A stretch of 63,488 bases of DNA, taken from NCBI GenBank assembly GCA_016717105.1, contig JADKGF010000029.1, forward strand, positions 1 to 63,488, in the 5' to 3' direction. Made by a program: the position numbers and the translations under genes. This document shows positions 11,701-20,566 of the stretch, piece after piece (position 1 is the first letter of the stretch; each line of letters opens with the position of its first letter). Under the pieces are notes generated by a model. That model worked only from the letters and a program-made list of their open reading frames with translations. It had not been told where the DNA came from and did no database searches. The stretch is from Saprospiraceae bacterium. Lineage in GTDB: Bacteria > Bacteroidota > Bacteroidia > Chitinophagales > Saprospiraceae.

Positions 11701-11922
11701 TTTTGGCTCAAAATGATATTTCCATCTTTGAAAATTTTTCCAACCTGAACCTTTCTTGTTAATATCTATTTTCTGAAAATAAGCTTCTGCTTGTGCACAT
11801 ACGTCATAAAAATTGACATTAAGATCCTGCATCGAACGCTTATATTCTTCTTGGCCTTGTACCGTCGAATTTAAAAATATAAAAATACATAGTAAAATAG
11901 AACTAATTTTAATTGAGTGCAT
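8737..11922 (-). CDS. large secreted BNR/sortilin-like beta-propeller protein with T9SS sorting domain
   Basis: 1061 residues. A signal peptide (ISSILLCIFIFLNSTVQG) is followed by repeated Asp-box/BNR-like motifs of the form S-x-D-x-G-x-T-W, such as KTSDGGASWKNTT, RSTDAGETWQPT, SKDMGISFTKS, SDDKGKTWKNR and SHNLGSTWTN. These indicate one or two seven-bladed propellers like those of the sortilin/VPS10 and xyloglucanase superfamily. A Cys-containing Ig-like segment follows, then a T9SS type A domain with IPNPSDGGFMIQN and SGIYIVSIG at the C-terminus. It could bind or cleave polysaccharides or act as an adhesin; sequence alone does not decide. Confidence 0.8.
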   Translation of the reverse strand: MHSIKISSILLCIFIFLNSTVQGQEEYKRSMQDLNVNFYDVCAQAEAYFQKIDINKKGSGWKNFQRWKYHFEPKYYPNGNRKNINYLLPNDKKQKMQDANNKRTSISDEVWVDLGPHRIDSITHNYNAGLGRIECFEIDKSNTNIMYIGSRSGGFWKTSDGGASWKNTTDRLETAGVYTMDMNPNNYNEILISSNQSWTNISNGVFRSTDAGETWQPTIMNPENGFGGLGSQLGVKIIAYHPLVKDLVFIGTTEGLFRSTDNLKSFDVIIQDARVSEIAFHPTNKDLIYVYDSNSNNPNAIEISKDMGISFTKSANIIDNNGFPGSIAVSKLNPTFIYYTGREYLYVSKDYGANFQKLGKLSSNVFADVAISDINSQIIIGGYVNAERSTNGGLDFTEITDWNNKNPDSTYIHADLVSIQCIGGVFYATTDGYLAKSLDNGTSWTRLNEGTCIREFYKIGNSQSNENVTIGGSQDSGSSIRSEDTWIEFDGADGTNAIVHPINSNYFMSSYQFGSRSRTLDGGLTKDFCFNPETDYMSAGWTAPLLIDPDDQMMVYHAGTNLYKNKNWGEAGSWEKVGSPNMGPIKNAAFGNINANILVTTHNTEVMVSDDKGKTWKNRTSNLPNFYISTFGIDPKHDSTLVVGFSPYETSDKNIFISHNLGSTWTNITYNLGGIPINDILIDHSKEKIIYLATEVGVFYKPMKGNSWELFGTKLPGVAVNDLDIHYASNSLTAGTWGRGLWKTSLKGRANFPKIKKIDTSEPITIESQPINLPMEISALVDYPDKLQQVYLQWSHDDKSLGNKIPFVQNNNTWKSTLPIPTSSVGGAIFFKVFAIGNQQDTTESYTFMYRQGNCINQNYQYQINACDSVMIGDLIVKESGQYNLNLKGVAGCDSIVTYKVHIDSLPNNMITVIGNQLQAVDTTANNYQWLDCDNGNAIIEGEVKLSFAPSKSGNYALLIKNGICESTSPCISFIVSNLDDIYNSQSYKIIPNPSDGGFMIQNTQVANDQKLQISILDTHGREVFQDNISENTWINTQLPSGIYIVSIGQRNKIILKLVIL

Positions 11923-12060
11923 GGTACAATATTTAGAAATATTTAAAAGCTAAACTTGTAAAATTGTTAATTGAAAATGTTAGAACGGACTTAATAAGTT
12001 ATAACAATTTACAAAAAAGGTTAATATACTTTGGATTTATGGTCGGCAAGATATGTCATT

Positions 12061-12147
12061 TTAACGATATTTATCTCGTTAAAGTATGAAATTAACCAAA
12101 TTATATTATGTTTGTTATTTTTCCCGACACTTGATATTACAATATCA
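12061..12147. terminator. two inverted repeats downstream of the bat operon
   Basis: The 260-base gap between the bat operon end and the start of the 11922 gene holds two perfect short palindromes. One is TTAACGA/TCGTTAA at 12061-12082 with an 8-base loop. The other is TGATATT/AATATCA at 12132-12147. The second lies about 37 bases past the BatC stop and could form an RNA hairpin in the minus-strand transcript. Either could equally be a protein-binding site for the downstream gene. Confidence 0.35.
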
Positions 12148-12183
12148 GTATATTTATAAGTACTAACTTAAAAGATTTTGGAA

Positions 12184-12921
12184 TTACCAATCTTTTTTCA
12201 CGCGTTTATTACCTCCATCGGTACGACGGAGTTTTTGTTGTACCTTTTTCTCTTCGTTATCCATTATTTCTAGGAGTTTGCGGGCTTCTGCTTCAGACAG
12301 TTTTTTGTTTTGGGATTGTGACTGGTCTTTGTTGTTATTTTCGTTTTGTTCGTTTTGTTGATTTTGTTCTTTCTGTTGGTTTTGGTCCTGATTTTGTTGT
12401 GAATTATCTTGCTGATTCTGATCTTTATTCTGATCGTTTTCCTTATTATTTTCTTTATTTTGTTGCTTTTGCTGCTCTTGTTGTTGCTTCCTGAGCGCGA
12501 GTCTGGCTAAAGCAAGATTTTCTTTTATTGTGGCATCTTCTGATTGGTGTCGAAGCGCTTTTTTGTAGGATTCTATGCTTTGTTGGTACTCCTTTTTATT
12601 GTAGTATGCGTTTCCTTGATTGAAGTAGATATTGGCTTTTTGACTATCAGAATTTGTTTTTGCAGCTGCGTCATCGTACTTAGTGATGGCTTCGTCATAT
12701 CGATTTTGTTTCATGAGCGAATTCCCAAGATTGTAGGCAGATTTGACCGATGATTTTTCACCATCTGCTTTGCGATAGGCAGTTTCTGCATCCAAATACT
12801 TTCCGTTCTTATATTGTGCATCTCCTTTTCTGAGACTTTTATGTGCTGACTGGCTTACCGCCAATAAAGGAAAAAGGCAAATCGCAAAGAGTAGGGTAGT
12901 CCTATTTTTATAACTGATCAT
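12184..12921 (-). CDS. batC: TPR-repeat protein BatC
   Basis: 245 residues. A signal peptide (LLFAICLFPLLAVSQS) precedes tetratricopeptide repeats (NGKYLDAETAYRKAD, YNLGNSLMKQNRYDEAITKYDDA, YFNQGNAYYNKKEYQQSIESYKKAL), then a strongly low-complexity Gln/Asn/Glu/Lys stretch around residues 150-205 and a basic C-terminal helix. This is the standard build of Bacteroidota BatC, a periplasmic partner of the BatA/BatB von Willebrand proteins. Its start overlaps the end of batB by 14 bases. Bat operons contribute to aerotolerance and envelope homeostasis in Bacteroides; the role here is inferred. Confidence 0.85.
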   Translation of the reverse strand: MISYKNRTTLLFAICLFPLLAVSQSAHKSLRKGDAQYKNGKYLDAETAYRKADGEKSSVKSAYNLGNSLMKQNRYDEAITKYDDAAAKTNSDSQKANIYFNQGNAYYNKKEYQQSIESYKKALRHQSEDATIKENLALARLALRKQQQEQQKQQNKENNKENDQNKDQNQQDNSQQNQDQNQQKEQNQQNEQNENNNKDQSQSQNKKLSEAEARKLLEIMDNEEKKVQQKLRRTDGGNKRVKKDW

Positions 12922-13911
12922 TGGACAATTTTTTCATTTTTATAATAAAAAAACCAAAAGACAAGGATGATGATGCCACCAAAGAGGAAATATTGATAAA
13001 ACTTCTGAACTCAGTATATGATTTGATTTCTACTGCGCGTTTTTGGATTTTCTCCAACTGGACTTGCATGTCATCAACGATTTTATTTTCATCCATGTTC
13101 AGTACATAAAACTTGCCATTGCCTTCATCGGCTATTTGTTCCAATAGTTTTTGATTGACAATAGAGCGCACAGGATTGCCATCTTCATCCGTTTTGTAGG
13201 TCTCTTGTCCATCAACTACCGCAGGCACCATGCCACCTTCTTCAGTACCTACCGCTACTGTAAGCAATGTCCAATCTGCATCTTTTGCCTTTGCGGCCAA
13301 ATTTAGTGCGTCTTCGTCGTGATCTTCACCATCAGAAATGATGATCAATGCACGCTGATTGACTTCCTTGACGCTGCGCATTGCCAAATCAATAGCCTCA
13401 CCAATAGCTGTTCCTTGAGTGCCTGCCATATTCGAATTAGCAGTCTTGGCAAACATCTCGGCTGCTGCATAATCAGAGGTCAATGGCATCTGAAGATAAG
13501 CACTTCCAGCAAAAAATATCAAACCTATCTGGTCTCCTTTTCTGGATTGTATCAGGTCTGTGATATATTTTTTCGCACGTTCCAATCTCGAAGGACTTAC
13601 ATCTCTGGCATTCATACTGTTGGAGATATCAAGGGCAATCATGATGTCTATATTCTCAACTTTTGCTTTTTCTCTTTTGGCGCCCAATTGCGGATTTACT
13701 AAGGCGAAAATAAGTAAAAGTATTGCTAAAAGCCACCAAAAAATCGAACGTGCGACGTTGTCTTATTCGTCTGTAAACGGTCGAATAACAATGGATTGCT
13801 GAATGTGGCAATATTTGATTTGCGTTTCTTGCCAGCCCAATACCAAACCAATCCCAACAATGGAATAAGGAGTAGAAGATACATGGCCGTCATATTTTCA
13901 AATCTGAACAT
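12908..13911 (-). CDS. batB: BatB, membrane-anchored von Willebrand factor A protein, frameshifted
   Basis: Two frames join into one VWA protein of about 334 residues. The first, 13726-13911, has an N-terminal membrane segment (MYLLLLIPLLGLVWYWAG). After a one-base shift near 13755-13765 the frame reads RSIFWWLLAILLLIFALV, the second membrane segment. The VWA domain then has the MIDAS motif DISNSMNARD and the IISDGEDHDED loop, and a further hydrophobic segment lies near the C-terminus. Read without correction it would give two unlinked fragments. It sits between batA (9-base gap) and batC (overlap) in the operon. An indel error is the likeliest cause of the break. Confidence 0.85.
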
Positions 13912-13920
13912 ATTGATCTC

Positions 13921-14934
13921 TTATTGTCCGTTAATGGTTCTAAAAACTGTCATTTGCAATAACCAGGCTGTCAATAATAGAACGAGCCCCGGGATTAAAA
14001 ATTTTCGATATTCATCTTTATATCTTTTGAACACTTGCATTTCTATCTCTGTTTTTTCTAGGCGATCTATCTCCGCGTATATATCTTCTAGACTTGCCCT
14101 GTCTATCGCCCTGAAATATTTGGCGTCTGTCATTTCAGATATTTTATTTAGTAATTCACTATCAATTTCCACCTTTGCCATAGCGAACATATACTGTCCA
14201 TCCATGCGCCTACTGACTGGAGAGAGTGCTTGCCCCATCGTACCTACGGCAATTGTATAGACTTTGACACCCAATTCTTTTGCCAGATCTGCAGCAGTTT
14301 GAGGATCGATATATCCTGCATTATTGACACCATCAGTGAGTAGAATGATGATTTTTGATTTAGATTCCGAATCCTTCAACCTATTGACTGCAGTCGCCAA
14401 ACCCATTCCAATAGCTGTACCGTCTTCCAGCATACCTACTTGGAGATTGGACAGAAAATCTGTAATGATCTTGTGGTCAGTAGTCAGCGGACATTGGGTA
14501 AATGCTTCACCTGAAAACACAACCAATCCAATCCTGTCGTGCACTCTTTTCTCTACAAATTCGGTAGCAACCAACTTACTAACTTCCAATCTATCCGGAT
14601 CAAAATCTCGGGACAACATACTACTAGAAACATCCATGACCATCATTATGTCAATGCCTTCAGCCTTCACTTTTTCTTCCTTCAGGCTGAGTTGTGGCCT
14701 TGCCATAGCTATAATAAACAAAGTCGTGGCTACAATTTGTAGTATGGGCAACCAAGGATATATCTTTTCTTTCCACGATGTGATGCTTTTTATGGCTTGC
14801 AGGTCAGATACAATCACGGTTGGCGGCTGCTTTTTCTTAGCATAATACTGCCACCAAACCATCGCTGGAATCACACCTAAGGCAAAAAACCACCAAGGTG
14901 AAGCAAAAGTCAAATTGGATAAATACTGCATCAT
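13921..14934 (-). CDS. batA: BatA, membrane-anchored von Willebrand factor A protein
   Basis: 337 residues with the BatA order: an N-terminal membrane helix (WWFFALGVIPAMVWWQYY), a second helix (LPILQIVATTLFIIAMARP), then a periplasmic or cytoplasmic VWA domain with MIDAS motif DVSSSMLSRD, the conserved threonine loop (TDHKIITDF) and LLTDGVNNAG. A C-terminal helix (FLIPGLVLLLTAWLLQ) closes it. The start overlaps the stop of the preceding BatD-like gene by four bases (ATGA), implying coupled translation. It acts with BatB, BatC and the MoxR chaperone. Confidence 0.9.
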   Translation of the reverse strand: MMQYLSNLTFASPWWFFALGVIPAMVWWQYYAKKKQPPTVIVSDLQAIKSITSWKEKIYPWLPILQIVATTLFIIAMARPQLSLKEEKVKAEGIDIMMVMDVSSSMLSRDFDPDRLEVSKLVATEFVEKRVHDRIGLVVFSGEAFTQCPLTTDHKIITDFLSNLQVGMLEDGTAIGMGLATAVNRLKDSESKSKIIILLTDGVNNAGYIDPQTAADLAKELGVKVYTIAVGTMGQALSPVSRRMDGQYMFAMAKVEIDSELLNKISEMTDAKYFRAIDRASLEDIYAEIDRLEKTEIEMQVFKRYKDEYRKFLIPGLVLLLTAWLLQMTVFRTINGQ

Positions 14935-15977
14935 GATTTGGTGTCAATTTCTGATGAAGTAATCTTTGTTTGTTCTACGAAATCTACAGCTTTAGTCATA
15001 AAACTGCTGTGAATATCTTCGTCAGGTGTTGCTTTTGCAAACTTTACCAAATCCGCTACCTGCAAGATTTCTTGGAGTGCCGCTTCATATTTTGGGTTGA
15101 AATCAACTTTGCGCAAAGCTGTTATGATCTCTCCAGTAGTCATTTCAGGGGCAAAAACGCCATATCTATCTTCGATGTATGATCTTATAATATCGGTCAA
15201 TCCTGTCTGATAATCTTTGATTTTACCTTGTTGCCACAATTGTGCTGCATCGAGTTGTTTCAAAGCATTTAAAGCCTTTTGATGAGCCGGCAATTCCACC
15301 ACATCTGGTAGAGACTCAACTGGCGCAGGACGATTTTTGCCTTTTTTGTATAAGTAATATGCCAATCCACCAAGTAAAATCAGGGCAATCAATACATAAA
15401 TATAGGTCAGATAGTCGGAAATATTGGCCTTCTCTTCTAAGATGTCCTTAATCGGATTGATTGTAACAGAATCTTTTTGTAACAGTTTTTGTGGGAATAC
15501 AACCGTTATGTTTTTGGGTGCAGAAGGCAATGTTTCTATAGGTACTGCGACATTTACCTTAGGTCCGGTAATACCAAAAACACCAACATTATATATGGCA
15601 AAAGTGATCGTATTTTGAATATGCCGTCTCCCATTTTCTTCAGTGATTTTCAGTTTAGATACGGGTATTGGCTGATTTATGTCTGCATGCTGCCAGTCAC
15701 CGAAATTCAGGATGTCAATGTCAGCAAATCGATCCATGATTGTACTATCTTGGCTAAAGATCTGATTTTCAATAGATTTGTATGAAGAGAAATCAATAGA
15801 TTCTATTTTTGCATCAGACGGAAATGTAACCTTGATAACCGCGCGAATCGGATCACCCAATTGGACAGAATCAGATTCAAATTGGATGGATGAAACGACC
15901 TGTGTATTGGCAGTCATGCCTATTATCATAAAAACAATTCCAAAAAGGAAGCCACAATTATTATATTTTACACTCAT
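14931..15977 (-). CDS. BatD-like/DUF4381-like membrane protein of the MoxR operon
   Basis: 348 residues. A signal peptide (FGIVFMIIGMTANTQ) is followed by a periplasmic beta-rich domain of about 150 residues, one membrane helix near residues 185-207 (YLTYIYVLIALILLGGLAYYLY) and a cytoplasmic helical domain (QLWQQGKIKDYQTGLTDIIRSYIEDRYG). This layout matches the protein usually found between the DUF58 gene and batA in Bacteroidota, sometimes called BatX or DUF4381-like. It overlaps both neighbours by four bases (ATGA). It may be a scaffold for the VWA proteins. No catalytic motif is visible. Confidence 0.75.
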   Translation of the reverse strand: MSVKYNNCGFLFGIVFMIIGMTANTQVVSSIQFESDSVQLGDPIRAVIKVTFPSDAKIESIDFSSYKSIENQIFSQDSTIMDRFADIDILNFGDWQHADINQPIPVSKLKITEENGRRHIQNTITFAIYNVGVFGITGPKVNVAVPIETLPSAPKNITVVFPQKLLQKDSVTINPIKDILEEKANISDYLTYIYVLIALILLGGLAYYLYKKGKNRPAPVESLPDVVELPAHQKALNALKQLDAAQLWQQGKIKDYQTGLTDIIRSYIEDRYGVFAPEMTTGEIITALRKVDFNPKYEAALQEILQVADLVKFAKATPDEDIHSSFMTKAVDFVEQTKITSSEIDTKS

Positions 15978-16849
15978 CTTTTGGCTCTTTTTTTGAAAAA
16001 TAATTGCATTGCCTTGATATAATCATCTTGTGAGTCTATAGATAACGTATCACATTTGGCACGATTGAAAATCGATTGAAAGCGTGCTGTTTGATTCTTA
16101 AAGTAGGTAGCCCATGTTTGCCTTACCTTAATGTCGCTTGTATCAACCAATCGCTTGACTCCTGTCTCTGCATCTGTCATTTGCACCAAGCCTACATCAG
16201 GTATAGATTTTTCTCTTTCGTCAAAAATATGAATACCGATGATGTCATGTTTTTTTGCGGCTATAGCCAATGCCTGTTCATAATCTGGCGCCTTAAAATC
16301 AGAGAGCACAAAAGCAATACTTCGTTTTTTCTCTATATTATTGAGATAAACAAGTGCTTCAGCCAGATTTGTACCTTGATTTTTGGGTTGGATATGGATA
16401 AGTTCCCTAATAATGCGAAGTATATTTTGTTTGCCTTTTTTAGGTGGCAGATATTTTTCTATTCGGTCAGAAAAGAGGATAGCGCCGACTTTATCATGAT
16501 TGGTGATGGCTGAAAAGGCAATAACAGCCGCCAACTCTGTCATCATTTCGCTCTTGAATCGGGTAGATGTACCGAAATAAGATGAAGCGGATACATCTAT
16601 CAGCAACATGACCGTCAATTCACGTTCTTCTTCAAAAATCTTGACATGAGTACCACCTGTGCGCGCTGTCACATTCCAGTCAATATTGCGTACATCATCG
16701 CCGTATTGATAATCTCGTACTTCGCTGAATGCCATACCTCTGCCTTTGAACGCAGAATGATATTCGCCGGAAAATATATGCTTGGTCAGACCTTTGGTCT
16801 TAATTTCCAGCTTTCGTACTTTTTTGATAATTTCTGAAGTATCCATCAT
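15974..16849 (-). CDS. DUF58 domain protein
   Basis: 291 residues. The DUF58 signature RDYQYGDDVRNIDWNVTART lies around residues 45-65, followed by a VWA-like segment (LLIDVSASSYFGT), a possible divergent metal site. Proteins of this family are the standard middle genes of MoxR-VWA operons and are thought to be MoxR clients. Start ATG at 16849 overlaps the corrected end of the upstream DUF3298 gene by four bases. The other end overlaps the BatD-like gene in the same way, so four consecutive genes share ATGA coupling. Confidence 0.9.
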   Translation of the reverse strand: MMDTSEIIKKVRKLEIKTKGLTKHIFSGEYHSAFKGRGMAFSEVRDYQYGDDVRNIDWNVTARTGGTHVKIFEEERELTVMLLIDVSASSYFGTSTRFKSEMMTELAAVIAFSAITNHDKVGAILFSDRIEKYLPPKKGKQNILRIIRELIHIQPKNQGTNLAEALVYLNNIEKKRSIAFVLSDFKAPDYEQALAIAAKKHDIIGIHIFDEREKSIPDVGLVQMTDAETGVKRLVDTSDIKVRQTWATYFKNQTARFQSIFNRAKCDTLSIDSQDDYIKAMQLFFKKRAKR

Positions 16850-18187
16850 TTACCAAATAAATCTTTCAATAAATTCTTGTTTTTGATAAATTGTTTAATC
16901 TCGGTATATGGAATTACGATTTCTTTTTCGCCGTAGATCGTGCTAAAATCTGTAGTGAATGAGATACCGTCATCACAAAGTGTACCATAGGAGAAATGCT
17001 GATTGGCAATCCATTTTTTTTATGGAAATATCCCAATTGATGGCTTCCTTTTGCATTTCGATTTCTTTTTGAAAATATGCTTTATGATCAAATTTATTGT
17101 CAAAAATGTCATTCAATACCACTTCCTTATCACTTTTCATATCATAGATAAACGGAATTTTTACGGTGCCTGTTGCCAACGATGACTGCAAATATATCGT
17201 ACCACTTATCAGGTCCCTCAAAAACAAGTCTATTTCTACCCAACCATCTACGGCCTGAATCCATCTGTCTGTGGTACCTGAGGCATCGTGATTGCCAGAT
17301 TTGAGTCTCGAAATGTTCTCTTGTGACCACTGTCGAAACTTCGATTCCATCCAAATGTCAAATTTTTTATTGCCAGTGACGGGACGATGGCATATCAGTT
17401 TTGATTTATAATCCGTGTATTCAAAACATTCGTGTTCGAGATAAGTAGTTAGGTATAAGGAAGAAGAAACCTCATACCCATTATCATCCAATTGGATAAT
17501 GCTGATTTTTCCTAGATCAGCGGTATCTAGGACAATGGATTTATTGGCAAAAAATACGTTTTCTGTTCCAAATTTCAATATTTCTACTCTAGACCCTTTA
17601 CCAACGATGACATCTTTCATACGCACCTCGTTCTCATGGTTGCAGATAGTAAATACTAAGTCATCCTTTGAGATTTGCAATATGAGATCTTTATCATCCG
17701 CTTTGCCAGTATAAATCCGTTGCCAATGTTGTTTGCGGCATTTTTCGGATTGGTAATTATCAAATGCACTGACAAAATTGAGATTAAGCGGAAATGTTAT
17801 ATTTTTATCGGCATTCATCCAGCTTCCCGTAAATGTTTCGCCATCATATTGGCCATAAATAAATCCTGACCGGCGATTTTCATCATTCAATTCCACCAAT
17901 TGCAACTGATGATTGACGTCTTTGCCTTCGAATAGGAAAGTAATGCCACTATTGCGCATGCGGTAAAGGCCTTTGCAAGTATGTCCATCAGTACCAATGA
18001 TCATCTCCACCACATGTACTTTGTCCAAAGTGCCACACAAATTATTGATCCACAAGTCTTTGGTGCTAGACGGAAACATATTTCTTACATCAGCTTTTGT
18101 AAATGACTTTTGGCCAATCAAGGTACATGTCAGCAAAATTGTCGCTGCCAGTGTAAAAAATAACTGCCTTATGCATATCGTTAACAA
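16846..18187 (-). CDS. secreted DUF3298 (RsiV-like) domain protein, frameshifted near the end
   Basis: A signal peptide (RQLFFTLAATILLTCTLIG) precedes a beta-rich N-terminal half and a C-terminal part that resembles DUF3298. The uncorrected frame stops at 16973, but a run of eight A near 17018 probably holds one extra base. With seven A the frame continues as KKWIANQHFSYGTLCDDGIS and ends EIVIPYTEIKQFI...LFGK at 16846. The ending IPYxEIK is typical of DUF3298. The corrected stop then overlaps the DUF58 start as ATGA, like the other joints in this operon, which supports the correction. It is an unusual member of a MoxR operon. Role unknown. Confidence 0.7.
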
Positions 18188-18209
18188 TAGACTTGTCGTA
18201 AATTTTATA

Positions 18210-19211
18210 TTATGGTACTGGTATCGTATTAATAATTTTGGTGATGATGTCTTCTTGCGTTACATTTTCGGCTTCAGCCTCATAACTCAATCCTATACGG
18301 TGTCTCAATACATCTTTGCTCACATTGCGAATATCATCAGGGATCACATAGCCTCGTCGTTGCATAAAGGCATGTGCCTTAGCGGCAATGGCAAGATTTA
18401 TACTAGCTCTTGGCGATGCGCCATAACTTATCAATGGTTGAATATCTTTCAAGCGATATTTTTCGGGATCTCTTGTCGCAAAAACGATATCAAGGATGTA
18501 ATTTTCTATTTTTTCATCCATGTACACCTTTTTTACCGAAGATCTTGCCTTGATGATGGTCTCTGGTTTGACGACAGCATTGATTTTTTGAATGGTTTCA
18601 CCCAGAATATTTTTCTGGATAATAAGCCGCTCTTCTTCTCTGGTAGGATAACCAATAATGACCTTGAGCATGAAACGGTCCACCTGTGCTTCAGGCAATG
18701 GATATGTACCTTCTTGTTCTATTGGATTTTGGGTTGCCAATACCAGAAATGGCTCTTCCAGTTTAAAAGTCTCTTTACCGATGGTCACTTGTTTTTCCTG
18801 CATGGCTTCGAGTAGTGCTGACTGAACCTTGGCTGGTGCCCTGTTGATCTCATCGGCAAGTATGAAATTGGCAAATATTGGTCCTTTTCTGACAGTAAAT
18901 TCGTTTTTGCCAGGATTGTAGATCATGGTACCGATTATATCCGATGGCAATAAGTCAGGTGTAAACTGAATTCTATTAAAATTTGCATCAATGGCTGAAG
19001 CCAATGTCTTGATAGAGAGTGTTTTGGCTAAGCCAGGAAGACCTTCGAGCAAAACATGGCCTTCGGCAAGCAAACCGAGAATAAGCCTGTCTATCATGTG
19101 TTTTTGTCCCACTATGACCTTGGATGTTTCTGCATTGAGCACTTCCATAAAAGCACTGTCGATATAAATCTGCTGGTTTAATGCTTCGATATCAATGGAT
19201 GTCTGCATCAT
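18210..19211 (-). CDS. moxR: MoxR family AAA+ ATPase
   Basis: 333 residues, full length for the family. The Walker A motif is GLPGLAKT, Walker B is ILADEINRAP, followed by AKVQSALLEAMQEKQVTIG, sensor 1 LATQNPIEQEGTYPLPEAQVDRF and the lid domain with SYGASPRASINLAIAAKA. MoxR ATPases act as chaperones that mature metal-dependent VWA proteins. It is the first gene of the operon running to batC, with a 22-base gap to the DUF3298 gene. No clear promoter was identified upstream. Confidence 0.95.
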   Translation of the reverse strand: MMQTSIDIEALNQQIYIDSAFMEVLNAETSKVIVGQKHMIDRLILGLLAEGHVLLEGLPGLAKTLSIKTLASAIDANFNRIQFTPDLLPSDIIGTMIYNPGKNEFTVRKGPIFANFILADEINRAPAKVQSALLEAMQEKQVTIGKETFKLEEPFLVLATQNPIEQEGTYPLPEAQVDRFMLKVIIGYPTREEERLIIQKNILGETIQKINAVVKPETIIKARSSVKKVYMDEKIENYILDIVFATRDPEKYRLKDIQPLISYGASPRASINLAIAAKAHAFMQRRGYVIPDDIRNVSKDVLRHRIGLSYEAEAENVTQEDIITKIINTIPVP

Positions 19212-19467
19212 TTTACTGTAATTTAGATTTTTAGAAATAATAAGGATGCGCTAATTCGACTTTCAAAAAAGTTTGCAAATATCGTTAATTAAGCGGGCTT
19301 TTCAGCCATTTTTTGAAAAATATCCTATATGTTCATTTTAAAATCAACTAAGGAATCTCACTTTTTGTAATACAAAATTACATTTGTACGTTATTTTTGT
19401 GTCTATATCTGTGTGCTTTTTAACTTAATCTTAACTTCGCACCTTGTTATATCAATCCAATCAATTC

Positions 19468-20142
19468 ATGATAAAGAATCAATTCGTAATTATATTTATT
19501 TTAGCTGTATTTCTAGTACAAGGCCAACAGGCCATAGAGAAATTTAAGGTAGAAAAAGATGAATCATTAGCTTTTGTTGACATCAAACATCAACCTAATC
19601 ATCCGAATAGCAATGAAATGGGAGATGATGGACAACCTAAAGAAGGAGCGTGTATTATCTTCAGAATACCGGTCAATGGCAAAAAAATTAACTATCTAGA
19701 AGACAAGCTAAAGCACCTAAATAAAGGTGATAAAAGTTATGATTCTGTAAAGGAGACACTAGAAAATACATACAATGAGAATTTAGATTATTTTCACATT
19801 CTACGAGAAGGATTTAATGTATATTTTGATGCTGCGAAAGTGTATTTTTTGCCAGACTCTTCATATAATTCCTTTTTGAAAGGCCAACCTTATAATTTTC
19901 TCAATGATTCGGGACAACCTGATCCATCCATCAAATGTGATGAGAAAAACTTTTATTTTATAATTACGGGCAAAGACAAGGAACAACTGCTCTTTGTGGA
20001 CAAAAATCTAAACCCATTGGATAAGCCATTTCCCTATAAAAAGAATACGTTTATGCCAGCCTTTAAAAAAATATTGAATCGGCAATTATTTATAAATAAT
20101 CAGATTCGTTATTTTAATGAAAAGTTGATGTATATTTTATAA
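19468..20142 (+). CDS. hypothetical secreted protein
   Basis: The start is set at ATG 19468, which gives the signal peptide IKNQFVIIFILAVFLVQGQQ; the upstream ATG only adds an unlikely leader. The mature region of about 205 residues is charged, with no cysteines of note and no family I recognise. It begins opposite moxR, from which it is divergently transcribed. The sequence TTAACTTCGCACC at about 19431-19443 resembles one before gcvP, about 30 bases from the start in both, so it may be a promoter -7 variant. Its end abuts a tandem-repeat tract. Confidence 0.6.
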   Translation: MIKNQFVIIFILAVFLVQGQQAIEKFKVEKDESLAFVDIKHQPNHPNSNEMGDDGQPKEGACIIFRIPVNGKKINYLEDKLKHLNKGDKSYDSVKETLENTYNENLDYFHILREGFNVYFDAAKVYFLPDSSYNSFLKGQPYNFLNDSGQPDPSIKCDEKNFYFIITGKDKEQLLFVDKNLNPLDKPFPYKKNTFMPAFKKILNRQLFINNQIRYFNEKLMYIL

Positions 20143-20204
20143 AGGTTATTGGGTTGGTGTTGTTTTAGGTTAACTAGTATTTTTTCATACCCAAAGTAAG
20201 AAAT

Positions 20205-20414
20205 TTTCTTTATAACGTCGTGAAGTTTCTTTATAACGTCATGATGTTACTTTGTAACGTCATGATGTTTCTTTATAACATCGTGAAGTTTCTTTGTAAC
20301 GTCGTGAAGTTTCTTTATAACGTCATGATGTTTCTTTGTAACGTCGTGATGTTTCTTTATAACATCGTGAAGTTTCTTTATAACGTCGTGATGTTTCTTT
20401 AAAACGTCGTGATG
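20205..20414. repeat. ten tandem copies of a 21-bp unit
   Basis: Ten consecutive units with no spacing begin at 20205, 20226, 20247 and so on to 20394. The consensus is TTTCTTTATAAC followed by GTCGTGAAG, with recurring alternatives RTAAC, GTCATGATG and GTCGTGATG. A partial eleventh follows. Unit length is a multiple of three, so one strand reads as a seven-residue periodic frame, but no start signal or export signal supports a real gene. Several units contain near-palindromes such as AACGTCATGATGTT. It lies between the 20142 gene end and the cas-distal end of the CRISPR array. Confidence 0.9.
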
Positions 20415-20566
20415 TTTCTAAGGTACTCCAAGTTATTTTGAATTATGGTGTAAGGAAGATGTTTGATTGAAAGAACCTATTATTTCTTGGAGCACACCTT
20501 TATCGGTTGTTTCTTGGTCTAAAATCTATTCAAATTACTTTTTACTTATAAAGCAAAAATTATTTC

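Noticed and set aside
20220..20402. 60-residue frame of seven-residue repeats in the minisatellite
   Set aside because: It arises from the 21-bp unit being a multiple of three; no signal peptide, ribosome site or homology.
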